Counted from the first letter of the stretch, positions 15,223 to 23,977 are shown. The stretch is 34,341 nt of DNA from an uncultured Acidobacteriota bacterium (GCA_945787955.1 CALZKF010000008.1:1-34341); one strand, 5' to 3'. Notes: generated from the letters alone by a model not told the origin. Program-made: numbers and translations.

Positions 15223-17645
15223 CCGCAGTCCGCTTCGCCATCCTGATACTGCTCATCTGCCTAACGCCAGGTTGCGGTGGCTCCGATCCGGTGGAAACGC
15301 CTGCTCCGCCTCCCGAAGTCGAACTGACCTCCGATCTGTTCCTGGTGGAAGGCGACGGCGAGCCGACCCCGCCGGAGGATTCGCTCAGAATGCGGATCCT
15401 GGCGGTGGTCGAGAGCGGCAGGTCAGCCGCCGAGCTTCCGGCCGTGACGGTGGATTACCCGTTCGACGGCACCGTCTACCCCCGCGACATGGTTTCGCCT
15501 ACCCTGCGTTGGCACGACGAGGCCGCAACCACACAGCGCTGGGTTGTTGACGTAGAATTCGAGGGCGGATCCGCCCACCTGTACGTTCTTGTCAAAGGCG
15601 GCCCGCCGCCGCCGGCCACCGTCGACCCCCGCGCCCTGGGCGCGGCCAATGAGTTGTACCAGCCGACCGAATACCAGGCGTCGGCGGAAACCTGGAAGCC
15701 GTCGGAGCAGGTCTGGAGAAAGATACGCCGCAACAGTCTGGGGCGGGAAGCCCGGCTGACCCTGTACGGGTTCGCCTCCGCCGACCAGGCGCTGTCCCGT
15801 GGATCTTTCACCTTGACCACCTCCATGGACCCGGTGGGCGCGCCGATCTTCTACCGTGATGTGCCGTTGATGCCGTCCAAAACCACTGAGGGCGTCATCA
15901 AACCGCTGGACCCGGGCGCGGTGCCGCTCATCGCCTGGAGGATGAAGTCGGTGGGCCGGGAAGACAGCCGCGTTCTGCTGGAGGACATGCCGACCTGCGC
16001 CAACTGCCACAGCTTCTCCGACGACGGCAAAACACTCGGCATGGATATTGACGGTCCAAACGGGGACAAGGGAGCCTACGGCATCGCCGCGGTGGAAAAG
16101 ACCATGACCATCGAGGCTTCCGACGTCATCTCCTGGAACCGTTTCAAGGAGCGGCCGGCGGGGCACAACACATTCGGTTTCCTGTCCCGCATGAGCCCTG
16201 ACGGCCGGTATACGGTCACCACCGTCAACGAGGCGCTGTACGTCCGCAATTTCCAGAATTACAAGTTCAGCCAGGTGTTCTTCCCCACACGGGGGATTCT
16301 GGCCTGGCACGACAGGGAGACCGGGGAAATCAAGGCGTTGCCCGGAGCCGACGATCCGAAATTCGTGCACTGCGACGCGGTCTGGACCCCGGACGGGAAA
16401 GAGATCATTTTCGCCCGGGCAGAAGCCGGGGATCCGTATACCCGGGGCAAGCCGCTGGCAAGTTACGCCGGCGACCCCAACGAACGGCAGATGAAGTACG
16501 ACCTGTACCGCATGCCGTTCAACGACGGGAAAGGCGGCCGGGCGGAACCGATCCGCGGGGCATCCGCCAACGGTATGAGCAACACCTTCCCCAAGGTGTC
16601 GCCGGACGGCCGCTGGATCGTCTACACCCAGTGCGCCAACGGACAGCTCATGCGGCCTGACGGCAAACTCAGGATCGTTGCCCTGGAAGGCGGGGAGTCC
16701 CGGGAACTGGCCTGCAACCTGGCGCTGATGAACTCGTGGCACAGCTTTTCGCCCAATGGCAGGTGGCTGGTGTGGTCTTCCAAGACGTTCACGCCGTACA
16801 CCCAGATGTTCCTGACCCACCTGGACAACGAAGGCAATGCCAGTCCGGCGGTGCTGATCGAGAACACCACCGCCTCCAACCGGGCCGTCAACATCCCGGA
16901 GTTCGTCAATACGTCCTATGACGAATTTTTGAAGATCGACGTTCCGGCAGTGGACCACTGGCGCCACTTCGCCCGGGGCGCCGACCTGGCCGACGCGGGC
17001 AACCACCAGGCGGCGGTGGCCGAGTACCGTCTGTCCCTCGAGGGCAAGCAGCACGACTGGCGCAGCAACGACTGGCAGACCCACGCCAACATGAGCAAAT
17101 CGCTCATGGAACTGGGTGATGGCGATGGGGCGCTGGAGCATATTCGCGAATCCCTGCGATTACACCCGAACAACGTGGAAATGCACACCAACTACGGCTA
17201 CCTCCTGCTTCAGAAAGGAGTTCCGGAGGAGGCCCTGGCCCACCTGGACGCGGCGGTGAAGATCGCTCCGTACGAGGCCCGGCCGTGGTTCAACCGGGCC
17301 ACCATGCGGATGAACATCGGCAACCACCAGGGCGCCTTGTCCGACTACGACCAGGCGATCAAGCTCGATCCGGAAATGACCGACGCCTTCAACGGCAGGG
17401 GCATGGTCCGGAAGGAAACCGGCAACATTCCTGGCGCCTTGTCCGATTTCGATGCGGCTATCCGGCTGGATCCTTCCATCCCCACCGGATGGTACTTCCG
17501 GGCGCTGATCCGCAAGGACGCCGGCGATCTGGAAGGGGCCCGGGCCGATCTGCAGCAGGCTCTGAAAGTCATGCCGCCGGAAGACGGCAATGTGCGGCGT
17601 GTCAAGGGGCTGCTGATCCAGATCCAGTCGGAACTGGAAGGCTGA
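15219..17645 (+). CDS. Exported PD40/TPR protein with a single heme c motif
   Basis: An 808-residue exported protein. The N-terminus is a hydrophobic signal ending in LTPGC, which is lipobox-like with Cys19, though Thr at -3 is unusual. A Pro/Glu-rich linker follows. A middle domain contains one CXXCH motif in MPTCANCHSFSDDGKTLGMD, within the about 15960-16080 region. Then come WD40-like PD40/TolB propeller repeats (RMSPDGRYTV, VWTPDGKEIIFARA, PKVSPDGRWIVYT, SFSPNGRWLVWSS). From about residue 585 there are tetratricopeptide repeats (NNVEMHTNYGYLLLQKGVPE and several more) to the end. The combination suggests a periplasmic scaffold that binds partners and one heme. It overlaps aroF by 4 bp, which says nothing obvious about its role. 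It is followed by a promoter and the Asp-box gene. Confidence 0.8.
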   Translation: MTAVRFAILILLICLTPGCGGSDPVETPAPPPEVELTSDLFLVEGDGEPTPPEDSLRMRILAVVESGRSAAELPAVTVDYPFDGTVYPRDMVSPTLRWHDEAATTQRWVVDVEFEGGSAHLYVLVKGGPPPPATVDPRALGAANELYQPTEYQASAETWKPSEQVWRKIRRNSLGREARLTLYGFASADQALSRGSFTLTTSMDPVGAPIFYRDVPLMPSKTTEGVIKPLDPGAVPLIAWRMKSVGREDSRVLLEDMPTCANCHSFSDDGKTLGMDIDGPNGDKGAYGIAAVEKTMTIEASDVISWNRFKERPAGHNTFGFLSRMSPDGRYTVTTVNEALYVRNFQNYKFSQVFFPTRGILAWHDRETGEIKALPGADDPKFVHCDAVWTPDGKEIIFARAEAGDPYTRGKPLASYAGDPNERQMKYDLYRMPFNDGKGGRAEPIRGASANGMSNTFPKVSPDGRWIVYTQCANGQLMRPDGKLRIVALEGGESRELACNLALMNSWHSFSPNGRWLVWSSKTFTPYTQMFLTHLDNEGNASPAVLIENTTASNRAVNIPEFVNTSYDEFLKIDVPAVDHWRHFARGADLADAGNHQAAVAEYRLSLEGKQHDWRSNDWQTHANMSKSLMELGDGDGALEHIRESLRLHPNNVEMHTNYGYLLLQKGVPEEALAHLDAAVKIAPYEARPWFNRATMRMNIGNHQGALSDYDQAIKLDPEMTDAFNGRGMVRKETGNIPGALSDFDAAIRLDPSIPTGWYFRALIRKDAGDLEGARADLQQALKVMPPEDGNVRRVKGLLIQIQSELEG

Positions 17646-17652
17646 TTTGTTC

Positions 17653-17681
17653 TTGCCACTAAAGTATATTTAGCGTATTCA
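17653..17681 (+). promoter_or_regulatory. Sigma-70-type promoter with an inverted repeat in the spacer
   Basis: TTGCCA (17653-17658) and TATTCA (17676-17681) are 17 bp apart, about 55 bp before the ATG at 17735. The spacer contains CTAAA-GTATA-TTTAG (17659-17673), a 5-bp inverted repeat between the two boxes, placed where a repressor or a MerR-like activator would bind. GAGGAG lies about 8 nt before the ATG. Confidence 0.55.
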
Positions 17682-17734
17682 AAGGGTTCCGTACTGTAGC
17701 CCCCCCTTTTTTAACCCACAGAGGAGATCCCGGG

Positions 17735-20140
17735 ATGCGGAAACTCGTACTCGTACTTGCTGTTCTGGCCCTGACGGCCACCGCCGTCCTGGCCCAGGCC
17801 GGACCGTTCGTGGACCTGGACAGGGTGCGCGCCATCGACCCGACCCAAGGCGCCGACACGGCCGTCGACTACAGTTCCATGACCCTGCTCGGTCCCTGGG
17901 ACGATCGCAACTACCGGCTGACCCGCGAGGACATGGCGGTCCTGTCTCCAGGCGAGATGGACCTCAAGGACACTGTTCCGCTGTTCTTCCGGATAGAGAT
18001 GCGTCGCGCCCGGCCGGACTTCCGCACCAGCGGCGAAGCCCAGTACCCACGCTCCGCCCTCCAGATTTTCCGCCAGATGTTCGGCGGCTACCTGGTGGAC
18101 GGCAAGCTGTACCGCAAGGCGACCCGGATCGGTCAGAGGTATTACGTGGAGATGGACGCCGGCATGGATCAGGCGGCGTTCACCGCAGGGGCGGATTTCG
18201 TATCAGGCGAGGTCCGGATCACCAATCCGACCGGCGCCGCCGAATCAGCCATCAAGATCAGCCCGGCGAACACCAACCGGGTCGTGGCCGGCTCCAACGG
18301 CCCAGGCGGCGGCCAGAAGATGCACTACTCCGCCGACGGTGGCGACAGCTGGACGGAAGTCCCCCTGCCCCTGGGCGGTACCTGCTGTGATCCGGCTGTG
18401 GACTGGTCCTCCAACGGCCAGTACGCCTACGCCGCCGCTCTCGGATCCTGCGGGTTCGGCGGGTGCCAGGTCTGGTTCTACCGCTCGGACAACAACGGAA
18501 TGAGCTGGAACGGTCTGGAAAATCTGACCCCCGGCGACCCTCGCCGCGAAGTCTCCACCGGTGGTTCCGACAAGGAGTACCTCCACGTCGACCAGTACCC
18601 CGGCTCGCCTTATACCGACCGCATCTACATGACCTGGCACAACAACAACGTTATGCGTTTCGCCTGGTCGGGAGATTTCGGCAACACCTGGTCGACCCAG
18701 TCGTTCTCCAGCAACAGCTCGGAGCTGGGGATCGGAAGCGACATCACCACCGACAACAACGGCAACGTGTACTACATTTGGCCGGCGTTCAACAGCCGGA
18801 CCATCCGGGTGAAGAAATCCACCGACGGTGGGGTGACCTTCGGCGCTCCGGTAGTGGTTTCCAATACCCAGGCCAGCTTCATCTTCCCGCTGCCGTCCAT
18901 CGAGACCCGGGAAGCGTTCGTCTACGTCGCCGCCGATTCCGATCTCTCCGGCGGTCCGAACCACGGCAGCGTGTACGCCGCCTGGACCGACAACAACAAC
19001 CCGGACTCTGGGACGCCGTCGGCCAACCATGGCGTGATCAAGGTCGCCTACTCCCGGGACGACGGTGCAACCTGGAACGTGACCACCCCTCACGAGACAT
19101 CCGACGTTCTGGCGGTGGACCGCTGGCACCCGTGGCTTTCCGTCGCCCCGGACGGCGGGGTGCACGTCATGTACTACGACACCCGCCAGGACCCGACCCG
19201 CAGGGGAGTCGACGTGTACTACAGCTTCTCCGACGACGGCGCCCAGACCTGGTCCGCGCCGGTGCGGGTGACCACCGCCCTGTCCCCCAACATCGCCGAC
19301 GGCTTCGAGTTCGGCGACTACAACGGCATGGACATGGTCATGAACGACCTGATCGCCGTTTTCACCGACAACCGCAGCGAAGGGGGCGGTAGCGGCGATT
19401 CGGTGGACGTCTACGGCGCCGGGATCACCCCGGGCTCGGTGGCGACCTGCGGCAACGACATCGCCGAGCCCAGCGAGGTCTGTGACGGCACCGACCTGGG
19501 GACGGCAACCTGCCAGACCCAGGGCTGCGACCCGGGCGGGGTGCTGGTATGCAACGGCACCTGCGACGGGTTCGTCACCTCCGGTTGTACCAATTGCAGC
19601 GTCTGCAACAATGACGGGACCTGTGACGACTTCGAGGACTGCATAACCTGTCCCGGCGATTGCGTCAGCGGCAGCGCTTCAACCGCCGAGTGCGGCAACG
19701 GCATCTGCGAAGCCGGTGACGGCGAAGACTGCGTCAGCTGCCCGGACGACTGCAACGGTAAAACCGGCGGCAAGCCGTCCTCAAGATATTGCTGCGGCGA
19801 CACTACCGACTGCGGCCAGGCGGTCTGCAACGAAGCGGGGAATATCTGCACCAACTCCCCGGCGCCGATCGACAGCTTCTGCTGCGGCGACGGCACCTGC
19901 GAAGGCGAAGAAGGCTGTGCCAACTGCGCCGTTGATTGCGCCACTGGCGCCGAGGTTTGCGATAACGGGATCGACGATGACTGCGCCAACGGAACCGATT
20001 GTTCCGATACCGTTGCCTGTGATACCGATCCGGCATGCCAGGCGCCACCATGCCTGCCGGCAACAGCGGCCTGCACGTCCAACGCCGACTGTTGTTCCAA
20101 CCGCTGCAAAGGCAAGGGCGGCAGCAAGACCTGCCAGTAA
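17735..20140 (+). CDS. Secreted Asp-box (BNR/sialidase-like) protein with a disulfide-rich C-terminal tail
   Basis: An 801-residue exported protein. A signal peptide (MRKLVLVLAVLALTATAVLA) is followed by a lead-in and a beta-propeller, roughly residues 165-565, with repeated Asp boxes: SADGGDSW, SDNNGMSW, SGDFGNTW, STDGGVTF, SRDDGATW and SDDGAQTW. This is the sialidase/BNR fold, but the Arg triad needed for a sialidase is not obvious, so a carbohydrate- or protein-binding role is as likely. The tail (about 565-801) is Cys-rich: a Myxococcus-type cysteine repeat (CGNDIAEPSEVCDGTDLG), three units of the form CxNGxCExxExCxxCxxDC, and a compact end with CTSNADCCSNRCKGKGG and KTC. Such tails suit an extracellular, oxidised location. 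A rho-independent terminator follows. Confidence 0.85.
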   Translation: MRKLVLVLAVLALTATAVLAQAGPFVDLDRVRAIDPTQGADTAVDYSSMTLLGPWDDRNYRLTREDMAVLSPGEMDLKDTVPLFFRIEMRRARPDFRTSGEAQYPRSALQIFRQMFGGYLVDGKLYRKATRIGQRYYVEMDAGMDQAAFTAGADFVSGEVRITNPTGAAESAIKISPANTNRVVAGSNGPGGGQKMHYSADGGDSWTEVPLPLGGTCCDPAVDWSSNGQYAYAAALGSCGFGGCQVWFYRSDNNGMSWNGLENLTPGDPRREVSTGGSDKEYLHVDQYPGSPYTDRIYMTWHNNNVMRFAWSGDFGNTWSTQSFSSNSSELGIGSDITTDNNGNVYYIWPAFNSRTIRVKKSTDGGVTFGAPVVVSNTQASFIFPLPSIETREAFVYVAADSDLSGGPNHGSVYAAWTDNNNPDSGTPSANHGVIKVAYSRDDGATWNVTTPHETSDVLAVDRWHPWLSVAPDGGVHVMYYDTRQDPTRRGVDVYYSFSDDGAQTWSAPVRVTTALSPNIADGFEFGDYNGMDMVMNDLIAVFTDNRSEGGGSGDSVDVYGAGITPGSVATCGNDIAEPSEVCDGTDLGTATCQTQGCDPGGVLVCNGTCDGFVTSGCTNCSVCNNDGTCDDFEDCITCPGDCVSGSASTAECGNGICEAGDGEDCVSCPDDCNGKTGGKPSSRYCCGDTTDCGQAVCNEAGNICTNSPAPIDSFCCGDGTCEGEEGCANCAVDCATGAEVCDNGIDDDCANGTDCSDTVACDTDPACQAPPCLPATAACTSNADCCSNRCKGKGGSKTCQ

Positions 20141-20165
20141 GCCTTCTTTTTTGATGCGACCTGCA

Positions 20166-20194
20166 AGCCCGGCGTTTAGGCGCCGGGCTTTTTT
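20166..20194 (+). terminator. Rho-independent terminator of the Asp-box protein gene
   Basis: A 9-bp stem AGCCCGGCG / CGCCGGGCT with loop TTTAGG is followed directly by a run of six T. It is 25 nt past the stop codon at 20140. Confidence 0.9.
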
Positions 20195-20206
20195 ATGGGG
20201 TCGGAA

Positions 20207-20215
20207 TGCTATAGT
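20207..20215 (+). promoter_or_regulatory. Extended -10 promoter element before fabG-like gene
   Basis: TGCTATAGT is an extended -10 (TGn plus TATAGT at 20210-20215), 7 nt before the ATG at 20223. The expected -35 falls inside the preceding terminator and is not recognisable. With no Shine-Dalgarno, the transcript would be leaderless or nearly so. Confidence 0.5.
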
Positions 20216-20222
20216 ACCGCTC

Positions 20223-20999
20223 ATGAACTTTCAGGATCGCACCGCCCTTGTCACCGGCTCGGCCCAGGGTATCGGCCTTGAGATCGCACGGCAGTTTGAC
20301 ACCGCCGGCGCCCGGGTCGTGATCGTCGATCTGTTCCAGGAAGGGGTGGATGCCGCCTGCAAGGAGATCGCAGGTTCCGTCGACGACGAGAGGATTGCAG
20401 GGTTCACCTGCGACGTGGCCGACTCCGATTCGGTCTGGGCCCTGTTCCGCTCGGTGAAGGGACATTTCGGGAAACTGGACATCCTGGTGAACAACGCCGG
20501 GATCACCCGGGACGGACTGTTCGCCCGGATGACCTTCGAGTCGTGGAAGAAGGTCATCGACGTCAACCTGACCGGCACCTACCTGTGCTGCCGCCAGGGC
20601 CTGGCCCTGCTGCGCAAATCACCGGCAGGTCGGATCGTCAACCTGTCCAGCATCTCGGCCAACGGCAACATCGGCCAGGCGAACTATTCCGCCTCCAAGG
20701 CCGGCGTCATCGGATTGACCAAGACCCTGGCGCTGGAACTGGCCCATTACAACATGACGGTCAACGCCGTCGCTCCCGGCTTCATCGACACGAAAATGAC
20801 CCAGGCGGTCTCCGACGAGGCGCGCAAGCACTGGCTGGACAAGGTACCGGCCAAACGGGCAGGCACGCCGCTGGACGTGGCGCGCGCCGTGGCGTTTCTG
20901 GCCAGTGACAAGGCGTCCTACATCACCGGCGAGGTGGTGGAGGTCGACGGCGGCCTGCACGTTCCGAAACGGTTCCCGGCCAGGGTCGAACAGGCCTGA
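20223..20999 (+). CDS. fabG: SDR family oxidoreductase, FabG-like 3-oxoacyl-ACP reductase
   Basis: A 258-residue classical short-chain dehydrogenase. It has the NAD(P)-binding TGSAQGIG, the structural DVAD and LVNNAGITRDG, the catalytic Asn region, Ser in IVNLSSISANGNIGQ and YSASKAG (catalytic Tyr/Lys), and the C-terminal ITGEVVEVDGGLHV. Length and motifs fit FabG, which reduces 3-oxoacyl-ACP in fatty acid synthesis. No acyl carrier protein or FabD/FabF gene is near, so it may be a paralogue for another 3-oxoacyl or hydroxy substrate. The acidic residue after the second strand (VVIVDLFQEG) suggests NAD rather than NADP, which is somewhat unlike housekeeping FabG. The ATG at 20223 fits the family start. 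It ends one base from the convergent thpR gene. Confidence 0.88.
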   Translation: MNFQDRTALVTGSAQGIGLEIARQFDTAGARVVIVDLFQEGVDAACKEIAGSVDDERIAGFTCDVADSDSVWALFRSVKGHFGKLDILVNNAGITRDGLFARMTFESWKKVIDVNLTGTYLCCRQGLALLRKSPAGRIVNLSSISANGNIGQANYSASKAGVIGLTKTLALELAHYNMTVNAVAPGFIDTKMTQAVSDEARKHWLDKVPAKRAGTPLDVARAVAFLASDKASYITGEVVEVDGGLHVPKRFPARVEQA

Positions 21000-21006
21000 A
21001 TCAGGC
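20994..21006. repeat. Palindrome joining the stop codons of fabG-like and thpR genes
   Basis: GCCTGA-A-TCAGGC contains TGA stops for both strands, back to back with a single base between. As a hairpin the stem would be only about 3 bp (GCC/GGC) with a 7-nt loop, so its value as a bidirectional terminator is weak. Confidence 0.35.
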
Positions 21007-21606
21007 TCCTGCCAACGGCGATACCCACAACCTGGTGTAGATTGGTCCGTCCGGTTTCAACTCACTCCGGAACAGTGCGACCTGTGTGATCCGGTCGGTG
21101 CCGGGAGGTGAATCCCGCTCCCTGTTCAGTCCCTCGACCTGGTCCGTCAACCCGACAAGGGATCGGGGCGCATTGCGCTTGATCCGTCCCAGGGTGAGGT
21201 GGGCTCGGAAGATGCGGTCCTGTCCGGGGATCCCCACCGCCTCGACCCCTTGTTCAGCTGCCGCCGCCAGGCGGATCAAAGGCTGTTCGGGATCGAGGGC
21301 GGCTGCGACGATCCGGGGACGGCGGCTCGGGAACAGGCCGATCGCTCCCACGGCGAGATCGAAAGCCGGCGTGCCGCCGACGGCTCGACCGACGGCCCGG
21401 TGCAGCGGTTCCACCAGGTCCTCCCGCAGGTTACCCAGGAACCGCAGGGTGACATGCAGGTTCTCAGGACGCACCCAGCGGATCGTGTCCCCCTGGGGGC
21501 CGGCTGAAAGCGCACCGATGGCGGACTGAGCGGCCGGGAGATTGTTCTCCCCGAGCTTGAGGGCGATGAACGCCCGGATCAGTTGGCCTGTCCGTTGCCG
21601 GCCCAC
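21001..21606 (-). CDS. thpR: RNA 2',3'-cyclic phosphodiesterase (ThpR/LigT)
   Basis: A 201-residue 2H phosphoesterase. Two HxTx motifs are visible: HVTLRFLG near residue 52 and HLTLGRIKR in the C-terminal half, spaced as in ThpR. The N-terminal IRAFIALKL strand is also typical. The family hydrolyses nucleoside 2',3'-cyclic phosphate ends of RNA. GTG 21606 gives an overlap of 28 bp with the end of the upstream nfnB gene. A CTG at 21582 would match the family N-terminus better but is a rare start. It is likely co-transcribed with nfnAB and convergent with the FabG-like gene. Confidence 0.85.
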   Translation of the reverse strand: MGRQRTGQLIRAFIALKLGENNLPAAQSAIGALSAGPQGDTIRWVRPENLHVTLRFLGNLREDLVEPLHRAVGRAVGGTPAFDLAVGAIGLFPSRRPRIVAAALDPEQPLIRLAAAAEQGVEAVGIPGQDRIFRAHLTLGRIKRNAPRSLVGLTDQVEGLNRERDSPPGTDRITQVALFRSELKPDGPIYTRLWVSPLAGA

Positions 21607-23096
21607 TCGCCGTCCTGCAGGTACTGATGGATCGACGCCGCTGCGGTACGGCCGTGGCCCATGGCCATGATCACTGTGGATGCTCCGACCACGATGTCGC
21701 CGCCGGCGAACACCGCGGGGCGGGAGGTCATGAACCGCTCGAAATCCACCACGATGGTGCCCTTGCGTTGGTTGGTGTCGAGGCCCGGGGTCGTTCTGGG
21801 GATCAACGGGTTGGCGCCGTTGCCGATGGAGACCACCACCGTATCCACGTCGAACTCTTCGATCGCCCCTTCGATCGGTACCGGGCGGCGGCGGCCGGAT
21901 GCGTCAGGCTCGCCCAGCTCCATACGCTGCAGCTTCATGCTCTTCACGAACCCGTTGTCGTTGCCGGTGTACTCCACCGGGGAGGTCAGGAGGTGCAGCT
22001 TGACCCCCTCTTCCTTGGCGTGATGGATCTCCTCCAGGCGGGCCGGCATCTCCGCTTCGGTGCGGCGGTAGATCAGCCAGACCTCCGGCACCCCCAGCCG
22101 GATGGCGGTGCGGGCCGAGTCCATGGCGACGTTGCCGCCGCCGATAACCGCCAGCCGCTTGCTGTCGGCGATCGGAGTGTCGGCCTCGGTGCCGTATTTA
22201 TACGCGTTCATCAGGTTGGCCCGGGTCAGGTACTCGTTGGCCGAGTACACGTTGTTGAGGTCTTCGCCCGGCAGGTCCATGAACCAGGGCAGGCCGGCGC
22301 CGGTGGCGACGAATACGGCGTCGTACCCTTCTTCTTCCAGCAGCTCATCGATGGTCACCGTCTGGCCGACCACCACGTTGGGCTCGAACTTGACGCCCAT
22401 CTCGCCCAGGATGCCGATTTCGGCTTCCACGATCTTCTTGGGGAGGCGGAACTCCGGGATGCCGTAGACCAACACGCCGCCCAGCTTGTGGAACGCTTCC
22501 AGGATGGTGACGCCGTGGCCCAGCCGGGCCAGGTCGGCGGCGCAGGTCAGGCCGGCGGGGCCACCGCCGATGACGGCTACCTGCTTGCCGGTCGGCGGGG
22601 CGCACTCGGGGATCTCGACGCCGTTCTCCCGCTCCCAGTCGGCCAGGAACGCCTCGACCTTGCCGATGGAGACCGCCTCGTCGGTGCTCTTGTGGGCCTT
22701 GCTCATGAGACAGACCGCCTGACACTGGGTCTCCTGGGGGCAGACCCGGCCGGTGATCGCCGGCAGCACGTTGGTCTCCTTCATTTTCCGGACGGCGCCG
22801 CGGAAATCGCCTTCACCCACCAGCCGGAGCATGGCCGGCACGTCGATGGCCACCGGGCAACCGGCCACGCAGTTCTTCTTGATGCAGTCCATGCACCGGA
22901 CCGCTTCGGCCTGGGCCTCCAGTTCGGAAAGCCGGAACGGGACCTCGTCGGTGTTCTTGACCCGGTCTTCCGGCTTCTGCTCCCGCCACCAGACCTTGGC
23001 CATCTTGAGCTTGTCCTTGTTGCTGTATTCGTCGCGGTGTTCGATCCGCTCCCGGAGTTGCTCCTCGGTCAGGGTTTCTTTTTTGATCTCGCTCAT
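21579..23096 (-). CDS. nfnB: NfnB-like large subunit (glutamate synthase small-subunit/sulfide dehydrogenase family)
   Basis: A 505-residue flavoprotein. The N-terminal domain has two [4Fe-4S] sites (RCMDCIKKNCVAGCPVAID and GRVCPQETQCQAVC). It is followed by an FAD-binding VAVIGGGPAGLTCAADLARL and an NADP-binding LAVIGGGNVAMDSARTAIRL, then GGDIVVGASTVIMAMGHGR near the end. The size and pairing with the gene just upstream identify it as NfnB, which with NfnA couples NADH and reduced ferredoxin to reduce NADP (electron bifurcation). A GltD-type glutamate synthase small subunit is the alternative, but no large glutamate synthase subunit is present. ATG 23096 overlaps the stop of nfnA (ATGA). A longer open frame from 23309 overlaps nfnA and is an artefact. 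Confidence 0.88.
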   Translation of the reverse strand: MSEIKKETLTEEQLRERIEHRDEYSNKDKLKMAKVWWREQKPEDRVKNTDEVPFRLSELEAQAEAVRCMDCIKKNCVAGCPVAIDVPAMLRLVGEGDFRGAVRKMKETNVLPAITGRVCPQETQCQAVCLMSKAHKSTDEAVSIGKVEAFLADWERENGVEIPECAPPTGKQVAVIGGGPAGLTCAADLARLGHGVTILEAFHKLGGVLVYGIPEFRLPKKIVEAEIGILGEMGVKFEPNVVVGQTVTIDELLEEEGYDAVFVATGAGLPWFMDLPGEDLNNVYSANEYLTRANLMNAYKYGTEADTPIADSKRLAVIGGGNVAMDSARTAIRLGVPEVWLIYRRTEAEMPARLEEIHHAKEEGVKLHLLTSPVEYTGNDNGFVKSMKLQRMELGEPDASGRRRPVPIEGAIEEFDVDTVVVSIGNGANPLIPRTTPGLDTNQRKGTIVVDFERFMTSRPAVFAGGDIVVGASTVIMAMGHGRTAAASIHQYLQDGEWAGNGQAN

Positions 23097-23977
23097 GAAA
23101 CCGCCTCTTCCCTTTCGGTCGCTTCGATCTGCTGAGCTTTCGCTTCCAGCCGGCAGAGGTAATCGTGGTACGCCTTCTTCTCCTGGCCGACGTAAGCGGC
23201 CTGGCGCTGCATCATGCGGTCGAAATTGACCTGGTAACCGTCGAACTCCGGGCCGTCCACGCAGACGAACTTGTCGCCGCCGCCGTATTGCACCCGGCAG
23301 CCGCCGCACATGCCGGTGCCGTCGATCATGATCGTATTCAGGCTGACGGTGATCGGCACACCGAACGGCCGTGCCGTCTCGACGCAGAACTTCATCATGA
23401 TCGCCGGTCCGATGGCGATGATCTCGTCGAACTTCTCACCGGACTCCAGCAGCTGTTTTTCGACTTCGGTCACCAGGCCGTGGTACCCCTCGCTGCCGTC
23501 GTCGGTGCAGATCAGGAGCTTGTCCACCAGCGTTGCGGTCATGTCACGCATGATGAACAAGTCCTTCGACCGGGCGCCCAGGATGACGGTGACTTCGTGG
23601 CCCTTTTCCTTGAACCCTTTCAGGATCGGGTACAGCGGTGCGATCCCCAGTCCGCCGGCGATGGCGAGGATCCGGCCGGGCGTGTCCGGGATGTGGGTAG
23701 CCGTCCCCAGGGGGCCGACCACGTCCAGCATATCGCCGCCTTCTTCCAGTTCACGGCCCATGTAGGCGGTGGTTTTACCGACCTCCTGGACCACCAGGGT
23801 GATCGATCCTTTTTCGGGATCGGCGTCGGCGATGGTCAACGGGATACGCTCGCCACCTTCACAGGGACGTACGATGACGAACTGTCCCGGCTTGCGCTTG
23901 CGGGCGATGCGAGGTGCGTCAAGTTCGTACCAGGTGATCTTGTCGGCGATGGTTTTCTTTTTGAGAATCTTGGCCAC
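23093..23977 (-). CDS. nfnA: NfnA-like small subunit (sulfide/dihydroorotate dehydrogenase-like FAD/NAD-binding protein)
   Basis: A 294-residue protein of the ferredoxin-NADP reductase/PyrK fold. It has the FAD-binding PGQFVIVRPCEGGERIPLTI, the NAD-binding GGLGIAPLYPILKGFKEKGH, and near the end the [2Fe-2S] ligand region DGTGMCGGCRVQYGG with a further FVCVDGPEFDG. This is the pattern of NfnA (also called SudB). The start is GTG 23977, with GGGGAG 7 nt upstream. The C-terminal extension past the cluster (YHDYLCRLEAKAQQ) is a helical tail seen in this family. It is the first gene of a minus-strand unit with nfnB and thpR, divergent from the formate dehydrogenase operon across 196 bp. Confidence 0.88.
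   Translation of the reverse strand: MAKILKKKTIADKITWYELDAPRIARKRKPGQFVIVRPCEGGERIPLTIADADPEKGSITLVVQEVGKTTAYMGRELEEGGDMLDVVGPLGTATHIPDTPGRILAIAGGLGIAPLYPILKGFKEKGHEVTVILGARSKDLFIMRDMTATLVDKLLICTDDGSEGYHGLVTEVEKQLLESGEKFDEIIAIGPAIMMKFCVETARPFGVPITVSLNTIMIDGTGMCGGCRVQYGGGDKFVCVDGPEFDGYQVNFDRMMQRQAAYVGQEKKAYHDYLCRLEAKAQQIEATEREEAVS

Noticed and set aside
15423-17141. 572-codon minus-strand frame opposite the PD40/TPR gene
   Set aside because: Shadow of a strongly supported gene; no motif, no ribosome site.
21627-23135. 502-codon plus-strand frame opposite nfnB
   Set aside because: Typical antisense frame of high-GC coding DNA; nfnB has all its cofactor motifs.
21579-23309. Longer 576-codon version of nfnB starting at 23309
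   Set aside because: The extra 71 residues overlap nfnA in another frame and are Arg/Gly/Pro-rich; ATG 23096 overlaps the nfnA stop as ATGA.
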